Part shown: piece by piece, positions 1 to 5,342 of the stretch
Layout of the letters: each line of letters begins with the position of its first letter
Position numbering within the stretch: position 1 is the first letter of the stretch
Source: Chitinophagaceae bacterium
GTDB lineage: Bacteria > Bacteroidota > Bacteroidia > Chitinophagales > Chitinophagaceae
Direction of reading: 5' to 3'
DNA length: 5,342 bases
NCBI GenBank assembly: GCA_003534175.1
Contig: DPFD01000013.1
Coordinates: 6,145 to 11,486 of the forward strand
Notes under the pieces: model-generated
The model's database searches: none
What the model was told of the DNA's origin: nothing
The model's input: the letters and a program-made list of their open reading frames with translations, nothing else
Program-made: the position numbers and the translations under genes

Positions 1-352
1 GGGTGCCCGCCGGAACCGGTAGCATAATCACTTCATCGGGTCTACCTTCAAGGGTTAAGGGCAGCAGAGCGTTGTCTGCACAGGCGATGTACTGTTGATT
101 GTGTCTGGCAAGGAGCAGATGATCATTTTTATTGTCGAATAAATTGATCAGCCAGAGGTGAAAAGTATTTTCCGGAAAATGGCTGAGTGCATTTCGACAG
201 ATATAGGCTGCACGGGAAACATTAAATGCATTAACGGAATGAGTAATATCAACAATATGAAACGACGGATTGATTTTCCACAACTGTCCCTTCACAGAAC
301 CTGCCAGATAATCCTGGAGTCCGAGGTCAGATGTAAGGGTAATCAATGCCAT
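1..352 (-). CDS. SAM hydroxide adenosyltransferase (DUF62) family protein, N-terminal part, truncated by window edge
   Basis: The first 117 codons of a minus-strand gene start at ATG 352-350 and stay open to the left edge. The protein begins MALITLTSDLGLQDYLAGSV, and D-I-T-H follows at residues 35-38. This matches the N-terminal motifs of the SAM hydroxide adenosyltransferase family (LTTDFG..D.Y, then DITH). That family splits S-adenosylmethionine to adenosine and methionine with water as nucleophile, and is related to fluorinase and chlorinase. The later family segment VVDPGVG..R, which supplies a catalytic Asp and Arg, is not present: residues 68-77 read LINLFDNKND. The PDNG motif appears as ADNA at 92-95. 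Similar divergence is, from memory, usual in Bacteroidota members, so activity on SAM is uncertain. The start lies 12 bases after the stop of the upstream reductase gene, so the two are probably co-transcribed. No Shine-Dalgarno sequence is visible, which is normal for this phylum. Family assignment is firm, catalytic function is not. Confidence 0.85.
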   Translation of the reverse strand, partial: MALITLTSDLGLQDYLAGSVKGQLWKINPSFHIVDITHSVNAFNVSRAAYICRNALSHFPENTFHLWLINLFDNKNDHLLLARHNQQYIACADNALLPLTLEGRPDEVIMLPVPAGT

Positions 353-364
353 GTTTTACTGTAG

Positions 365-1174
365 TTACTTAATCAGTTTCCCGTTTTTAAAGAAAAATTT
401 GTGTGTGAGTTTATCAGCCCAGGCCGGGAAGAAACGGTTCATAAAAACAGCCTGCTTACCGGTACCGGTTAACACAAGGGTGCGTTTCTTATGTTCTATC
501 GCTTTAAGGATGTGATGGGCGCATGCTTCAGGACTCATCAGTTTTCCCTCATCCATGGGCGATTCTCCCTGAGCCTTGCCGCTTGCATCGAGGGCCACAT
601 TTCTGATATTGCTCCTCGTAAAGCCGGGCGATACCCACATAACGTGCACTCCGTCATCCATCAGTTCGGTGCGAATGGCCTCCAGCCATCCGTTCAATGC
701 AAATTTGCTGGCAGAGTAACCGCTGCGACCCGGCAATCCCCTGAATCCGGCAACGGACGACACGCCCACAATGGTGCCTTTGCGTTCCAGCAGGGAAGGG
801 AGCGCCAGTTTGGTGCAGTACAAAGCACCAAAAAAGTTCACATCCATCGTTTTTCTGAACACCTCCATGTCGGCATCTTTTAATAAAGCCCTCATGGAAA
901 TGCCCGCATTGTTGATGAGGATATCGATGCCTCCGAATTGCTTAACTGTAGACTGGATAAACAACTCACAGTCGTTGTATTTACTAACATCAGCCACCAC
1001 ACAGTGCAAAGGGTAAGTGGAGAACTTAAGTTGTAAATCATATAATTTATCCTGGTTGCGGGCGCAGGTTGCCACCCGGGCCCCCATAGACAGGAGTATT
1101 TCTATGAGTGCTTTACCGATACCGTCGCTTCCGCCGGTAATGGCTACCACTTTATGATTAAAAAAAGGGTGCAT
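365..1174 (-). CDS. SDR family NAD(P)-dependent oxidoreductase
   Basis: This is a complete 269-residue classical short-chain dehydrogenase/reductase, a normal length for the family. The Rossmann cofactor motif TGGSDGIG lies at residues 13-20. Asp62-Val63 is the usual adenine-contacting pair, and NNAG is at 88-91. The catalytic tetrad is Asn113, Ser140, Tyr153 and Lys157, within SSVAG and YSASK. SPGFTRS at 182-188 is the usual PG motif after the active site. Arg39 at the end of the second strand suggests preference for NADP(H) over NAD(H); this is inferred from family rules. No signal peptide or membrane segment is seen, so it should be a soluble cytoplasmic enzyme. A basic, aromatic-rich tail (about 245-269) may help bind substrate or membrane. 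The substrate cannot be read from sequence; ketone or aldehyde reduction on lipid-like molecules is one possibility. It is the first gene of a likely two-gene unit with the SAM adenosyltransferase-family gene. Confidence 0.95.
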   Translation of the reverse strand: MHPFFNHKVVAITGGSDGIGKALIEILLSMGARVATCARNQDKLYDLQLKFSTYPLHCVVADVSKYNDCELFIQSTVKQFGGIDILINNAGISMRALLKDADMEVFRKTMDVNFFGALYCTKLALPSLLERKGTIVGVSSVAGFRGLPGRSGYSASKFALNGWLEAIRTELMDDGVHVMWVSPGFTRSNIRNVALDASGKAQGESPMDEGKLMSPEACAHHILKAIEHKKRTLVLTGTGKQAVFMNRFFPAWADKLTHKFFFKNGKLIK

Positions 1175-1191
1175 GCTCCAATGAATTTTGG

Positions 1192-1228
1192 CAAAAATAG
1201 GGCGTTATAGGCGCAATTGGAGAACAAA
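1192..1228 (-). promoter_or_regulatory. Possible Bacteroidota-type promoter for the reductase gene
   Basis: On the minus strand TATTTTTG (1199-1192) fits the Bacteroidota -7 consensus TAnnTTTG exactly. A TTTG at 1228-1225 could be the -33 element, but the spacing is 25 bases against the usual 17-23. A nearer TTG at 1216-1214 is only 14 bases away. If used, transcription would start near 1186 and leave a leader of about 12 bases before the ATG at 1174. The -7 match is good and the -33 element is doubtful. Confidence 0.4.
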
Positions 1229-1273
1229 TTCATATGTGGCTAAATGTTTCATTCAGTGATTCTTTGAAAAAAA

Positions 1274-1304
1274 TTTGCTCTGAAATCATTTTACCTTATT
1301 TTTG
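1274..1304 (+). promoter_or_regulatory. Bacteroidota-type promoter of the tRNA-Lys gene
   Basis: TTTG at 1274-1277 is followed after 19 bases by TATTTTTG at 1297-1304, and then by C. Both elements and the spacing match the sigma-ABfr-type consensus TTTG, 17-23 bases, TAnnTTTG. Transcription would start near 1310, about 40 bases upstream of the tRNA 5' end at 1353. This is the clearest promoter in the window and the best single clue to the phylum. Confidence 0.75.
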
Positions 1305-1312
1305 CACTCCCA

Positions 1313-1341
1313 TTGAAAGCAATGAGTTTCATTGAATTCAA
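1313..1341 (+). other. Possible hairpin in the tRNA precursor leader
   Basis: TTGAA (1313-1317) can pair with TTCAA (1337-1341), and CAATGA (1320-1325) with TCATTG (1329-1334). The loop is GTT, and a two-by-two internal mismatch (AG against AA) separates the two stems. The structure lies between the predicted transcription start and the tRNA 5' end, leaving 11 bases of single strand before the tRNA. It could protect the leader or guide 5' processing. It is AT-rich, so chance is not excluded. Confidence 0.35.
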
Positions 1342-1352
1342 AAAAGGGTAAA

Positions 1353-1428
1353 GATTCCGTAGCTCAGTTGGTAGAGCAATACACTTTTAATGTATGGGCC
1401 CTGGGTTCGAGTCCCAGCGGGATCACCA
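1353..1428 (+). tRNA. tRNA-Lys, anticodon TTT
   Basis: A complete cloverleaf of 76 bases includes the encoded CCA at 1426-1428. The acceptor stem GATTCCG/CGGGATC has one G-T wobble, and the discriminator base is A (1425). The D arm is GCTC, AGTTGGTA, GAGC. The anticodon stem ATACA/TGTAT closes the loop CTTTTAA, placing the anticodon TTT at 1386-1388, which reads lysine AAA and AAG codons. The five-base variable region is GGGCC, and the T arm is CTGGG, TTCGAGT, CCCAG. All arms pair fully. It stands alone with its own promoter and terminator, so it is a single-gene transcription unit. Confidence 0.97.
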
Positions 1429-1430
1429 CA

Positions 1431-1465
1431 AAAAAGCCTTAGAATTTACTTCTGAGGCTTTTTTT
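1431..1465 (+). terminator. Intrinsic terminator after tRNA-Lys, probably bidirectional
   Basis: AAAAAGCCTTAGA (1431-1443) pairs with TCTGAGGCTTTTT (1451-1463) over 13 positions with a single T-G wobble. The seven-base loop is ATTTACT, and the T run continues to 1465. It begins two bases after the tRNA CCA end. Read on the minus strand the same hairpin is followed by six T residues (1435-1430), so it could also stop transcripts from the convergent gene that ends at 1549. Confidence 0.85.
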
Positions 1466-1548
1466 ATGCTCCGGGGTGTGGGATGTACAAAACTGTTCAA
1501 TATTTACTAAAGCTTTAAACTTTGGAAAAGTTATAATAGAAGCGCAGA

Positions 1549-2358
1549 TTATTTACGTTTCTGCACATTGGCGTTCACGGAAAGATTTACAATTACCCCA
1601 TGGTTGTTTTGAAACACGTTTTGCTGATTGATTTGTCGGCCTAATTGTACATTCTGATAGAGGTAACCGGCGTTGATACCTAGATTTTCATTCAGCCGAT
1701 AGCCTAACAATACCCCCAATCTGTTCTGATCGTAAATGTTGGCATTTACATTTTTCCCAAAGCCGATAAATATTTCATCATATACAAGAAAATAGGGTGT
1801 TTTCGCTTGAATAGATTTACCCTTTAACGGAACCTGAAGTCTGAACATATAACGGAAACGATTTAACATCGGATAATCATCTTCCTTGGATGAATCAGGT
1901 GAGCGGTAGGTGCCTACAAAGCGCTGTTCCAGCATGAAGCGGTGAGAAAAATGAGCAATGCTTTCATTGTGTTGAAGCTGAACCATTTCGAAAATGCGGT
2001 GTTCGGTAAAGTCTTTACCCAATGCATTGATGGGCGTTTCGCCGTAAGGGAATGTTTCAATCCAGCCATAACCTGCCCGGAATAAAACCCGCGGATTGAG
2101 ATGGTAATTCACTCCTACACGCAATAAACTTTGTTGCCAGTTTTCAATGATATCATTTCTGCGCCATTGATATTCTGTATGCAGACTCCATTTGGAGTGA
2201 AATTTCACCGTGCCGAACATATTGTACCAACCAATAGTGTGGTGGTTGGTGATACGATTGTTTTGTGCTGATGCAGATGAATACAGAAAGGCGAACATAA
2301 AGAGTAACACGCCTGCGGTTAAACCATGCATACTTGGGATAGAAATGGATTTTCTCAT
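1549..2358 (-). CDS. DUF2490 domain-containing secreted protein
   Basis: The protein has 269 residues from the start chosen here (ATG 2358-2356). It opens with a typical signal peptide: basic MRKS, a hydrophobic stretch at about 13-26, and a cleavage site ASA|Q after residue 31. An in-frame ATG at 2442 would add 28 polar residues in front of the signal peptide, which is unlikely. The mature part follows the DUF2490 pattern: a W-Y segment at 44-45, KWSLHTEYQWRR at 56-67, then a strand ending in GYGW at 96-99, and the conserved EHRIFE at 119-124. Alternating hydrophobic and aromatic strands continue to the end. DUF2490 proteins are predicted outer-membrane beta-barrels common in Bacteroidota, with no assigned biochemical role. 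The last residues (VQKRK) are not the usual aromatic barrel end. A weak -7-like element (GATATTTGC, minus strand, 2407-2399) lies just upstream of the preferred start and would fall inside the longer reading frame. The gene converges on the tRNA terminator. Confidence 0.88.
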   Translation of the reverse strand: MRKSISIPSMHGLTAGVLLFMFAFLYSSASAQNNRITNHHTIGWYNMFGTVKFHSKWSLHTEYQWRRNDIIENWQQSLLRVGVNYHLNPRVLFRAGYGWIETFPYGETPINALGKDFTEHRIFEMVQLQHNESIAHFSHRFMLEQRFVGTYRSPDSSKEDDYPMLNRFRYMFRLQVPLKGKSIQAKTPYFLVYDEIFIGFGKNVNANIYDQNRLGVLLGYRLNENLGINAGYLYQNVQLGRQINQQNVFQNNHGVIVNLSVNANVQKRK

Positions 2359-2677
2359 ATCTGTGCTCACTATTTTCTTTCCGTTAGTTTGTAGAATCGC
2401 AAATATCTGTTGGGATGATTGCATTTCCATGTCATGTTTCAAGTTTTAACAACGCACTCCAACGTGCATTTTTTTTCAATTTCTGTCATTCAATGATTGA
2501 GAGCCTTCGGGAAGCCTGTGAAGCACGTTCCGTCTTTAAAGTTGTTTTAACATATTATAAGTTGTTTGATATAATAAAACGGCTAAGTTCGTAAGGCATT
2601 TCCCGGCCGTTACCCTTGTATTGTATGATTCATTGAATGGAAACAACTGAAAAGTAGTTCACCTAAACTCGTTCAAC
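2359..2677. other. Divergent AT-rich intergenic region
   Basis: This spacer separates the DUF2490 gene from the three-gene plus-strand cluster and must hold the promoters for both. No exact TAnnTTTG was found on either strand. The nearest plus-strand match is TACCCTTG at 2611-2618, with only TTCG near the expected -33 position; it would give a leader of about 50 bases to the ATG at 2678. On the minus strand GATATTTG (2407-2400) is a one-mismatch candidate without a -33 partner. There is an 11-base odd palindrome, TCAATGATTGA at 2490-2500, and a run of eight T in 2470-2476. No RNA gene, terminator or small gene is recognised. Confidence 0.5.
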
Positions 2678-3766
2678 ATGAAAAAAATAGCGGTAATTTT
2701 TGTCTACGCGTTCATGATTACTCAGTCGCAGGCACAGATTAAGGAGTTTGCATTTACAGAGTCTGCCATACATTCCAAATTTATAAAGGCTCATACCTTT
2801 TACCATAATGACGGAACATCTGTTACGATTCATTTTTTTCATGCCGATCAGTTAGATTCATTGCTGCTGATTCAAAATCTGACCCAAAAAGTTTGGTCTG
2901 AGATACAGTCTGTTGTTCAGCAACCCGATTATGCTAACATAGTGAAACGTGTAGATTACCTCTACCTGAGCGACAGCAGCAAGTTCAGGGTAAGGGCATT
3001 TCCTCAGTATGGCGATGGGTATCAGTATAAAGACGGAAAGGCCAGTGCCACCAAACTGGGGAAGGACACGCTTCGGATTATCCTGCAAACGCAGTATCGT
3101 ACCGATGTCAAAGGAAACCGCCACAGGCAGTTGTATTATCTCACATTTACCGTTAACGATATAAAAGATTTGGCAGGTTATAATGATCAGTTATTAACCG
3201 AAGCCATTAAAACTGCTCAACAGCAGTCCTTAGTATACGGGAAGCATGCATACAAATCTTCATTTCCTGTCTCATACAATTGGATAGATCAGCGTTGGGT
3301 TAAACACGAGTCTGAGGTTAAAAAGAGCAGAAAATCTTTTATAGAACCTGACATTTATGTAGGTTTTCAATATGTTCGAAGTGCCTGGGTGCCGTCTGCC
3401 GCTGTGGGTATTCAATGGGTGAAGGGTTCGTATATCGGCGAACGCAATGTGTTTAAACTTTTATGGGAACCTCACTTTTTGTTTGTTAGAAATGCGGATG
3501 ATAACTTACGGATACGCAGAAACGATTTTATTACCTTTCGGTTTGTAGAGTATGGTGCGCAGGGAGATGGTAAGGTGCATGTGCCAACATCTTTTTCACT
3601 GGGGTACCTGGCCGGACGAAAGGGGGATATCTTTGAGAAGAACACGTTCAAGTTTAGTGTTCCCGGTTTTGCCTATGAGAGTCTTCGGATTGAGCCCGAA
3701 TTTTTCTTTCATGATTTTTTCAAACAGTTCAGTCCCTCCATAAGGATTAGCCTCCACCTTGATTAG
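2678..3766 (+). CDS. Secreted protein of unknown function with a predicted C-terminal beta-barrel
   Basis: This is a 362-residue protein that I do not recognise. It begins MKKIAVIFVYAFM, a standard signal peptide with likely cleavage SQA|Q after residue 19. Residues 20 to about 215 form a mixed domain with no known motif; it is rich in Gln, Tyr and charged residues. A basic linker, KKSRKS, comes just before residue 221. From about 225 to the end the sequence alternates hydrophobic and polar residues in eight strand-like blocks: 225-235, 239-250, 257-271, 284-293, 304-316, 323-333, 336-348 and 352-361. Gly, Asn and Asp turns separate them, and aromatic girdle residues are frequent. This suggests a small outer-membrane barrel of about eight strands with a periplasmic N-terminal domain, but it is inferred from pattern only. 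The protein ends LHLD rather than with an aromatic residue. No Shine-Dalgarno sequence precedes the ATG. It is the first of three tandem envelope genes, 81 bases before the next. Confidence 0.85.
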   Translation: MKKIAVIFVYAFMITQSQAQIKEFAFTESAIHSKFIKAHTFYHNDGTSVTIHFFHADQLDSLLLIQNLTQKVWSEIQSVVQQPDYANIVKRVDYLYLSDSSKFRVRAFPQYGDGYQYKDGKASATKLGKDTLRIILQTQYRTDVKGNRHRQLYYLTFTVNDIKDLAGYNDQLLTEAIKTAQQQSLVYGKHAYKSSFPVSYNWIDQRWVKHESEVKKSRKSFIEPDIYVGFQYVRSAWVPSAAVGIQWVKGSYIGERNVFKLLWEPHFLFVRNADDNLRIRRNDFITFRFVEYGAQGDGKVHVPTSFSLGYLAGRKGDIFEKNTFKFSVPGFAYESLRIEPEFFFHDFFKQFSPSIRISLHLD

Positions 3767-3847
3767 AGCCTGTGCATACACTGCTGTTGTACGTCACCCT
3801 ATGTGGTACAGTCCTCAACCAAAAAATGCTGAAATATAAGTTACACT

Positions 3848-4354
3848 ATGAAGGCAATAAGCATCATATTAATAGTTGTGGGTATTATTTTCGGCTTTCT
3901 TAGTCTTAGGTCGTTCTGGAGTGATCATGCATACGAAAAGGCAAGTACCACCGTGAAAGCTTCGGTAAAATCAGTTGATATAAAGCCAATGTCAGGTAAA
4001 GCTGTTGCCAGTATCCGTCGTGTGTTATACTACATAAGGGATGGTGTTGCCGACAGCACAGAGCAAAATTATTCCAAACTTTATACCAATAACAATCCGC
4101 TGCCTTCAGAAGAAGAATTAAAATCGACGTCGCTGTATGTTCGTTATGTGCCAAAGAACAGAAGAAGCGAGACAGTATTCCCCGACCGGGTGCTCGTAAG
4201 CAGCGATGAGGAGTATGAGGGATATTACAACCGGGCAATGTTTGGTCAGATGTTCGCCTTTATATTGCTTGGTCTAATGATTAGATTGTGGAGACGAAAA
4301 AACAATCCTCATAATAACAATTATCAAAACAAAACATCATCTTTATCTATATAA
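3848..4354 (+). CDS. Two-TM membrane protein with DUF3592-like layout
   Basis: This is a 168-residue protein with one hydrophobic helix at about 4-20 and a second at about 131-145. A soluble loop of roughly 105 residues lies between them. Arg-rich RLWRRK (146-151) directly after the second helix predicts a cytoplasmic C-terminus, so the loop should face the periplasm. The arrangement, and the strand segment near 96-117 (YVRYVPKNRRSETVFPDRVL), resemble DUF3592 proteins, in which a YxPxxP-like sequence comes before the second helix. The similarity is by eye only. DUF3592 has no assigned function. The tail (152-168) is dominated by Asn and Ser and probably disordered. The 81-base gap before the gene holds an imperfect hairpin (3788-3810) without a T run and no clear promoter, so read-through from the upstream gene is plausible. 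The next gene starts 12 bases after its stop. Confidence 0.8.
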   Translation: MKAISIILIVVGIIFGFLSLRSFWSDHAYEKASTTVKASVKSVDIKPMSGKAVASIRRVLYYIRDGVADSTEQNYSKLYTNNNPLPSEEELKSTSLYVRYVPKNRRSETVFPDRVLVSSDEEYEGYYNRAMFGQMFAFILLGLMIRLWRRKNNPHNNNYQNKTSSLSI

Positions 4355-4366
4355 TCTTGAAACGTC

Positions 4367-5342
4367 ATGCGTATACCATTATTTTTATCAGGTTTGCTTT
4401 TTTGTACCGCTGCCTTCGGACAAGGTAACACCACTGCGGATTACTACCAGTACCAACGTGATCAGCAGTTTAAGCAATATATGGAGAATGTAAGTAGCAA
4501 GGGAATGGCAGGTCCGGCTAATACCAATTTCAATTATTCTATTGACAAGCAAGCCATTCAGAATATGGTGGATATGTGGGAAAAACGGTCAGGCAGAAAA
4601 ACTACTGCAGAAAAAGAAGCAGAAAGAGCAGCACTCAGACAAAAATGGGCAACAGAATACCAACGGTCTTTGGCTTACGATGCATTTGACGACAATCGTT
4701 ATATGACCTACCAAAAGATGAGAGATTTCTATGCAGATATTTACAAATCTGCAGGATTTTCGGTACCTGAATCAAATATGCTTGCTTATAAGCGAATTAT
4801 GGAAAAAAGAGCTACCTACAATGACAGTTATGGCGTTTTGGTTTTTGTGGATTATCCTGCGGTGGATATAGCCTTTAGTGCTAAAAAAGCGTTTGAAGAA
4901 ATAAAGCAAACCGCCAGTTTTGAGGAGCTGATTCCGCTTATTTACGACTTTAGTTTTACCGGTTACAGTGCTGTAAAAGCGCTTGAATATTTAGAAACAC
5001 GGTTCCCCGATAAAAAAGCTATCATCAATACGCTAAAACCCTTGTATGGAATTTCGTTCTGGCAAATCAAAGATGAAAAGTTTCAAGTTCAAAGCACTAC
5101 AAGTCCGGGAAAAACCGATTACTATTTTAGCTTTACTAAGGTGGAAGGAAGAGAATTACGCTCCGAAATGGCGGACTATGCATATAAATGGATGGAAGAA
5201 AATCCAGAGGGATTTGTGTCATTGTTTGAAAATGGAAACTATGCGCATGATGCCATTCTGGATGTTGTCCAAAGTAAAAAACAATGGCAGGAGTTATCCC
5301 GGTTTATGGTAAACGCAGCCCTCCATGGCAGGTTTAACATTG
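4367..5342 (+). CDS. Secreted, mainly helical protein of unknown function, truncated at the right edge
   Basis: An open frame starts at ATG 4367-4369 and runs 325 codons to the edge without a stop. It begins MRIPLFLSGLLFCTAAFGQG, a signal peptide with likely cleavage AFG|Q after residue 18. LLFC is not a good lipobox because Phe precedes the Cys, so a lipoprotein is unlikely. Residues 24-40 are rich in Tyr and Gln. Residues 77-127 form a long, highly charged stretch of Glu, Lys, Arg and Ala that should be helical and may coil. Two further helical parts at about 165-225 and 262-320 look like an alpha-solenoid, but no TPR or Sel1 consensus is met. A more beta-like patch lies at 228-258. I do not recognise the family. 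The 12-base gap after the two-TM gene strongly suggests co-transcription. Codon use and composition look like those of its neighbours. Its true length cannot be seen here. Confidence 0.82.
   Translation, partial: MRIPLFLSGLLFCTAAFGQGNTTADYYQYQRDQQFKQYMENVSSKGMAGPANTNFNYSIDKQAIQNMVDMWEKRSGRKTTAEKEAERAALRQKWATEYQRSLAYDAFDDNRYMTYQKMRDFYADIYKSAGFSVPESNMLAYKRIMEKRATYNDSYGVLVFVDYPAVDIAFSAKKAFEEIKQTASFEELIPLIYDFSFTGYSAVKALEYLETRFPDKKAIINTLKPLYGISFWQIKDEKFQVQSTTSPGKTDYYFSFTKVEGRELRSEMADYAYKWMEENPEGFVSLFENGNYAHDAILDVVQSKKQWQELSRFMVNAALHGRFNI

Noticed and set aside
158..364. Plus-strand open frame of 68 codons
   Set aside because: It lies opposite the SAM adenosyltransferase-family gene, whose protein has clear family motifs. 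The plus-strand product shows none.
491..1016. Two overlapping plus-strand open frames of 130 and 81 codons
   Set aside because: Both are antisense to the reductase gene, which has all classical SDR motifs. Their products are low in pattern and look like shadows.
1353..1428. The tRNA gene as an integration site for a mobile element
   Set aside because: No integrase gene or repeated copy of the tRNA 3' end is found in the window, and an intact terminator follows directly.
2210..2449. Plus-strand open frame of 79 codons with a hydrophobic end
   Set aside because: It is antisense to the 5' part of the DUF2490 gene. The hydrophobic residues mirror its signal-peptide region.
2490..2500. Palindrome TCAATGATTGA in the divergent spacer, a possible operator
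   Set aside because: It is a single short AT-rich palindrome with no second copy and no fixed relation to a promoter.
3628..3635. TATCTTTG, an exact match to the -7 consensus, upstream of the two-TM gene
   Set aside because: No TTTG or TTG lies at a suitable distance upstream. The site is inside coding sequence more than 200 bases before the next start, so a chance match is likely.
3788..3810. Imperfect hairpin TGTAC-CAC / GTG-GTACA between two genes
   Set aside because: It has only eight pairs with a two-base bulge and no T run after it. It does not qualify as a terminator and may be chance.
5046..5312. Plus-strand open frame of 88 codons
   Set aside because: It is in another frame inside the edge-truncated gene that starts at 4367. 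The Lys/Trp/Met-rich product looks like an out-of-frame translation.

Overview
The window looks like a chromosomal segment of a member of the Bacteroidota, probably a Chitinophagales or Sphingobacteriales-type lineage; the finer placement is a guess. The evidence is a textbook Bacteroidota promoter (TTTG, 19 bases, TATTTTTGC) in front of the tRNA gene, start codons without usable Shine-Dalgarno sequences, a DUF2490 outer-membrane-type protein, and a SAM hydroxide adenosyltransferase of the divergent kind that I recall from this phylum.

Left part (1-1174, minus strand): a complete classical short-chain dehydrogenase/reductase gene is followed after 12 bases by the start of a gene for a SAM hydroxide adenosyltransferase (DUF62) family protein that runs off the left edge. 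The two are probably co-transcribed. Middle part (1175-1548): a divergent control region, a complete tRNA-Lys(TTT) gene with encoded CCA, its promoter, a possible leader hairpin, and a strong intrinsic terminator. Next, on the minus strand, comes a secreted DUF2490 family protein (1549-2358 with the start preferred here), which converges on the tRNA terminator. An AT-rich divergent spacer of about 320 bases follows.

Right part (2678-5342, plus strand): three genes in a row, all apparently directed to the cell envelope. They encode a secreted 362-residue protein whose C-terminal half looks like a small beta-barrel, a 168-residue protein with two membrane segments that resembles DUF3592 in layout, and a secreted, mostly helical protein of unknown function that is still open at the right edge (325 codons visible). 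The last two are only 12 bases apart and are very likely an operon. Nothing in the sequence names the pathway they serve.

I see no transposase, CRISPR array, phage gene, toxin-antitoxin pair or recognisable defence module. Most of the window is ordinary core or lineage-specific Bacteroidota sequence. The least explained part is the three-gene envelope cluster on the right.
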